Shown here: positions 61,558-64,000 of the stretch, piece after piece | How the letters are laid out: every line of letters begins with the position of its first letter | Numbering within the stretch: position 1 is the stretch's first letter | From: Paractinoplanes toevensis | GTDB taxonomy: Bacteria; Actinomycetota; Actinomycetes; Mycobacteriales; Micromonosporaceae | Length of the DNA: 64,000 nucleotides | Assembly: GCF_018332695.1 (NCBI RefSeq) | Contig: NZ_BOQN01000098.1 | Span: 1-64,000, forward strand | Direction of reading: 5' to 3' | Made by a program: the position numbers and the translations under genes | Notes under the pieces: model-generated | Told to the model about the DNA's origin: nothing | The model's input: only the letters and a program-made list of their open reading frames with translations | Database searches by the model: none

Positions 61558-62261
61558 GCGGCTGTCCCCAGGTAGGCCTCGGCAACCTTTTCGTTCCCTC
61601 TTATCTCATCCGGCGAGCCGAGCGCGATCGGTTTGCCGAAATCCAGCACGAGGATCTCGTCGCAGACCGACATGACCAGGTCCATGTGGTGCTCGACCAG
61701 CAGCACCGTGGTGTCCAGGTTTCTGATGAGCTCGGCCAGCCAGTCGATCTCCTCGGCGTCGAGGCCGCCGGCCGGCTCGTCCAGCAGGAGGATGCGCGGT
61801 CGGGCGACGAGGGCCCGAGCCAGCTCGACCCGCTTGCGCTTGGCGTACGGGAGCATGGCCGGATAGGCGGCGGCCTGGTCGGCGACCCCGGTCCGTTCCA
61901 GCGCCTCGTAGGCGGCCTTTTCGGTGGGTTTGCCGGTTCGGATGCCGGTCAGCACGTTCTCCAGCACGGTCATGCCGTTGAACTGGCCGACACCCTGCAG
62001 CGTGCGCGCGATGCCATGCCGGTTCAGATGGTGCGGCCGCGGCTTGAACGGCTTGCCGTCCAGCGTGATCTCGCCCGACTGCGGCGCGGCGAACCCGCAG
62101 ATGACATTGAAGAGCGTCGTCTTACCGGCGCCGTTGGGCCCGATCACTCCCACGACCCGGCCCGGCGAAACCCGGAGCGACACATCGTCGAGAGCGAGCA
62201 GCCCACCGAAGCGGACGGTTATGTGGTGGAGGGAAAGCCCCTGGTCAGTGCGCGTTGACAT
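61554..62261 (-). CDS. branched-chain-type ABC transporter ATPase, LivG-like
   Basis: The 235-residue ATPase has Walker A GPNGAGKTTLFN, Q-loop region ARTLQGVGQFNGMTVLENVL, Walker B ILLLDEPAGGL and the switch His in LLVEHHMD. The signature is shifted from LSYG to LPYAKRKRVELARAL, acceptable for LivG. ATG 62261 follows GAGGTGATC; an ATG-like upstream extension would run through the operator. It is the first gene of the ten-gene operon. Confidence 0.94.
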   Translation of the reverse strand: MSTRTDQGLSLHHITVRFGGLLALDDVSLRVSPGRVVGVIGPNGAGKTTLFNVICGFAAPQSGEITLDGKPFKPRPHHLNRHGIARTLQGVGQFNGMTVLENVLTGIRTGKPTEKAAYEALERTGVADQAAAYPAMLPYAKRKRVELARALVARPRILLLDEPAGGLDAEEIDWLAELIRNLDTTVLLVEHHMDLVMSVCDEILVLDFGKPIALGSPDEIRGNEKVAEAYLGTAA

Positions 62262-62319
62262 GATCACCTCAAGGTCGGACCGGTGGACGTCCTGAGTGGA
62301 GGGTTTGAAGGTCAACTAT

Positions 62320-62336
62320 TTACACTGGGAGTGTAA
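62320..62336. promoter_or_regulatory. perfect 17-bp palindrome, operator of the liv/catabolic operon
   Basis: TTACACT-GGG-AGTGTAA is a perfect palindrome 59 bp upstream of the LivG-like ATG. On the minus strand TTGACG (62357-62352), 16 bases, then TACACT (62335-62330) form a good promoter whose -10 is inside the palindrome, so a bound repressor would block it. A close relative lies at 36945-36961. Confidence 0.72.
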
Positions 62337-62356
62337 CTTTTTCGGCCCCGGCGTCA

Positions 62357-63289
62357 ATGGCCTCGTTACTAGTCCGTAACTTGCTTCCCCTGGGTCGTTC
62401 GACGGACGACGATGTGATCGTGGGCGCCGACGCCGAAATCTTCGTGTTCGACTACGAGCGCTATCGGGGCGAGGTCGTCCCCGCTCTGACCGCTCTGCTG
62501 CGCACGGGTTCACCGGCGACGTGGCTGGCCGACCTGTTCACCCGAGCCGCGCACGCCGCGGTGGCGGTGGAAAACTCCCGGCCGGCCGACCATGCAGGCG
62601 ACGACGGCTACGACCTGGTGTGGCCGCGCCTGGCCGGCCGCTTCCGGTCCGAGCCGGTCGACCTGGTCCGGCACTGCACGTGGCTGGGCTCCGACCTGCG
62701 CTACGCCGGCCCCACCCGGGTCGACCGCTCGGTCGGCAAGCGCGTCCGATGCGGTTCGCTGGCCTGCCCCGAGCGGCCGCGATGCCCGTTCCACCGGGAC
62801 AACGACCCGCACGGCGCCGAGCCGCTCAATGTGTTGCACGAGGCACTGATCGCCACCCGATGCCTGGGCCCGTCGGTGTTCGTGGGCCGGACCATCACGC
62901 CCGACTACTACGTCCCGCTGCTGGAACGCTGGGAGGTCCCGGCTGCCGACCCGGTGCGCGGCCTGCTGGACGCGCTGGCCACCAGGGGCGCGGCACTGGG
63001 CCATCAATACGGCGTGACCGAGGGCATCCACGGCTGGCTGACGGTCGCCGAAACCGCCGAGCTGGCCGCCACCCTGACCCGCCTGCCGCTGCCCCGTTAC
63101 CCGCCGACGTTCGCCGCCATGACCACCCAGAAGGCTTCGCCGGAGGCCGACGATGACTGGCCCGCAACCAGCCTGTCCTTCATCCGAACCGTCGCCACCA
63201 TCGCCGCAGCCGGCGGCCGCTCAATCCTGTGGGCCAACGACGTGAGCCCAGAATCCTGGCGCGAGGAACTCGGCCTCCCCAACGACTGA
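62357..63289 (+). CDS. unrecognised 310-residue protein with a Cys/His cluster
   Basis: No family is recognised. The protein is soluble, alpha/beta and acidic, with DDDVIVGADAEIFVFDYERY near the start. A possible metal-binding cluster CGSLACPERPRCPFH lies at about 132-146. The C-terminal third includes YGVTEGIHGWLTVAETAELA. The start is uncertain because ATG 62357 overlaps the -35 of the divergent operon's promoter. Codon pattern is normal for the window. Not evidently tied to the transporter. Confidence 0.7.
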   Translation: MASLLVRNLLPLGRSTDDDVIVGADAEIFVFDYERYRGEVVPALTALLRTGSPATWLADLFTRAAHAAVAVENSRPADHAGDDGYDLVWPRLAGRFRSEPVDLVRHCTWLGSDLRYAGPTRVDRSVGKRVRCGSLACPERPRCPFHRDNDPHGAEPLNVLHEALIATRCLGPSVFVGRTITPDYYVPLLERWEVPAADPVRGLLDALATRGAALGHQYGVTEGIHGWLTVAETAELAATLTRLPLPRYPPTFAAMTTQKASPEADDDWPATSLSFIRTVATIAAAGGRSILWANDVSPESWREELGLPND

Positions 63290-63309
63290 TCCGGCTTTAC
63301 CATCGCCGC

Positions 63310-63630
63310 ATGATGGAGCTGGACCTCGACGACTTCGCCACCGTGGCGACCGCCAGGGCTGCCCACTGGCGAGCGGAAGGAGTTGAGTGTCAGCTACATC
63401 GGAACTCGACCGGCAGTAAGCCATCCGCCTGGATCGATTGCACCACGATGCGCCGACTGGTCCAACTGACCGTCTGGACCAGCGGCGAGGCTGAACTACT
63501 CGTCGGCGACGTCGCCGTCAACGATATCGCCGTCACCGTCTACCAATTGAATAGCATCACCGAACTCGCGGCCTGTCTCGACGACCTGGCCGCTGCGCTG
63601 AGTCTCCCGCCCGCATCGGGCGATTCTTAG
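63310..63630 (+). CDS. small protein resembling TriTu-type immunity proteins
   Basis: The 106-residue protein is one alpha/beta domain: ARAAHWRAEGVECQLHRNST, SAWIDCTTMRRLVQLTVWTS then GEAELLVGDV and a C-terminal helix. The pattern Trp-Ile-Asp...LTVW-GEAEL recalls TriTu-type immunity proteins of actinobacteria; I am not certain. It follows the preceding gene by 20 bp. No toxin is adjacent, so it may be an orphan. Confidence 0.6.
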   Translation: MMELDLDDFATVATARAAHWRAEGVECQLHRNSTGSKPSAWIDCTTMRRLVQLTVWTSGEAELLVGDVAVNDIAVTVYQLNSITELAACLDDLAAALSLPPASGDS

Positions 63631-63832
63631 GCACTGCCACAGCAGGGTGGGCTTCCGCTTCACCGGCCGAGGCCGACCGTTTGCGGAACAGCACCGCAGC
63701 CTCGACCCGCAGCTCTGATCACCGGCACCGCGCCGGCAACGCCGATTGACCCAGCACGAGCGAACTGCGCTACGGCCCGCGCGGTCACCACACTGGCCGG
63801 CCATGCTTCGGTGGCGACTCCAGCGCGCGGTA
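63631..63832. other. gene-free stretch near window end
   Basis: I see no convincing coding region, RNA gene or strong repeat here. Short open frames exist on both strands but their predicted proteins are Arg/Ala/Gly-rich and lack structure typical of real genes. Confidence 0.5.
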
Positions 63833-64000
63833 CTACATGGCGATGCGGCCGAACTCGGTGATCGCCTGGGTGGCCCGCAGGCTTGTTGCCCACCAGATCA
63901 CCGATGGTCTTGATGTTGAAGGCCGCGCTGGGCCGCTTTGCGTTCCGGCCCGCGCTGGGCCCGCCCTGCGTTCTGGCCCGCTCTGCGTTCTGGCCCGCTC
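63833..64000 (-). pseudogene. frameshifted C-terminal fragment running off the window
   Basis: On the minus strand one frame reads PSAAFNIKTIGDLVGNK; one base-shift later another frame continues LRATQAITEFGRIAM and ends at TAG (63835-63833). Together they look like the end of one helical protein broken by a single-base change near 63888. Upstream (to 64000) the sequence is a degenerate tandem of TGCGTTCTGGCCCGC-like units encoding Arg/Ala/Gly. The family is not recognised and the 5' part is outside the window. Confidence 0.35.
63927..64000. repeat. degenerate tandem repeat at window edge
   Basis: Units near TGCGTTCTGGCCCGC recur about every 17-27 bases (TGCGTTCCGGCCCGC, then TGCGTTCTGGCCCGCTC twice). 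The array continues past the window, so its length is unknown. Confidence 0.6.

Noticed and set aside
1..64000. rRNA, tRNA, transposase or integrase genes marking island borders
   Set aside because: None could be recognised on either strand; island borders are inferred only from gene content, partial duplications and composition.

Overview
The window is high-GC actinobacterial chromosomal DNA. Gene content and style suggest Micromonosporaceae, probably Actinoplanes-like: many GTG starts, stop/start overlaps of 1-4 bases, a glpX-DUF4245 pair, Sec-exported RHS proteins and CpnT-like toxins. This is inferred from content; no rRNA or tRNA gene is seen.

Layout. 1-16.9 kb is mostly housekeeping: end of a trypsin-like protease, rhomboid protease, F420-type oxidoreductase with a divergent MarR regulator, glpX (fructose bisphosphatase), a lipoprotein, xseA/xseB, two paralogous membrane proteins, ispH, rmuC, valS, an Ada/AlkA fusion with an alkyltransferase (alkylation repair), and ychF. 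16.9-27.8 kb is a polymorphic-toxin island. Two tandem YwqJ-type deaminase/SUKH-3 proteins diverge from a YbaB-like protein, a WXG100-like protein, a 1972-residue CpnT-like toxin and two related probable immunity genes. The giant toxin carries two papain-like (Tox-PL) domains and ends in a nucleotidyltransferase-like domain.

27.8-34.3 kb holds small regulators and enzymes: GNAT, TetR, AHSA1/ArsR, MarR, G5 protein, nucleotidyltransferase, peptidase E, a PH-like protein, a degenerate pterin-dehydratase-like protein and a Nudix hydrolase. 34.2-40.7 kb is a catabolic cluster: acyl-CoA ligase and acyl-CoA dehydrogenase diverging from TetR, aldehyde dehydrogenase and alcohol dehydrogenase. 40.7-53.4 kb is a second toxin locus. 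A secreted DNRLRE/LamG protein precedes a 2152-residue secreted RHS protein whose C-terminus is a barnase homologue, followed directly by a barstar homologue. Beyond it lies a scrap yard: a remnant of the secreted-protein gene, a partial copy of a TetR gene and a frameshifted immunity-like gene.

53.4-62.3 kb is one long minus-strand operon read LivG-LivF-LivH-LivM-substrate-binding protein-SDR-SDR-APH kinase-acyl-CoA dehydrogenase-TetR. The APH/acyl-CoA dehydrogenase pair resembles LvaA/LvaC and human ACAD10/11, so uptake and degradation of a 4-oxo or 4-hydroxy acid is a reasonable hypothesis. Near-identical 17-bp palindromes lie upstream of this operon and of the 34-40 kb cluster, suggesting one regulon. 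62.3-64.0 kb holds two unrecognised proteins and a frameshifted fragment at the edge.

Best candidates for new biology are the triple-domain CpnT-like toxin, the deaminase/SUKH-3 pair, the RHS barnase-barstar pair with apparent loss of one interface salt bridge, and the transporter/kinase/dehydrogenase operon with its operator.
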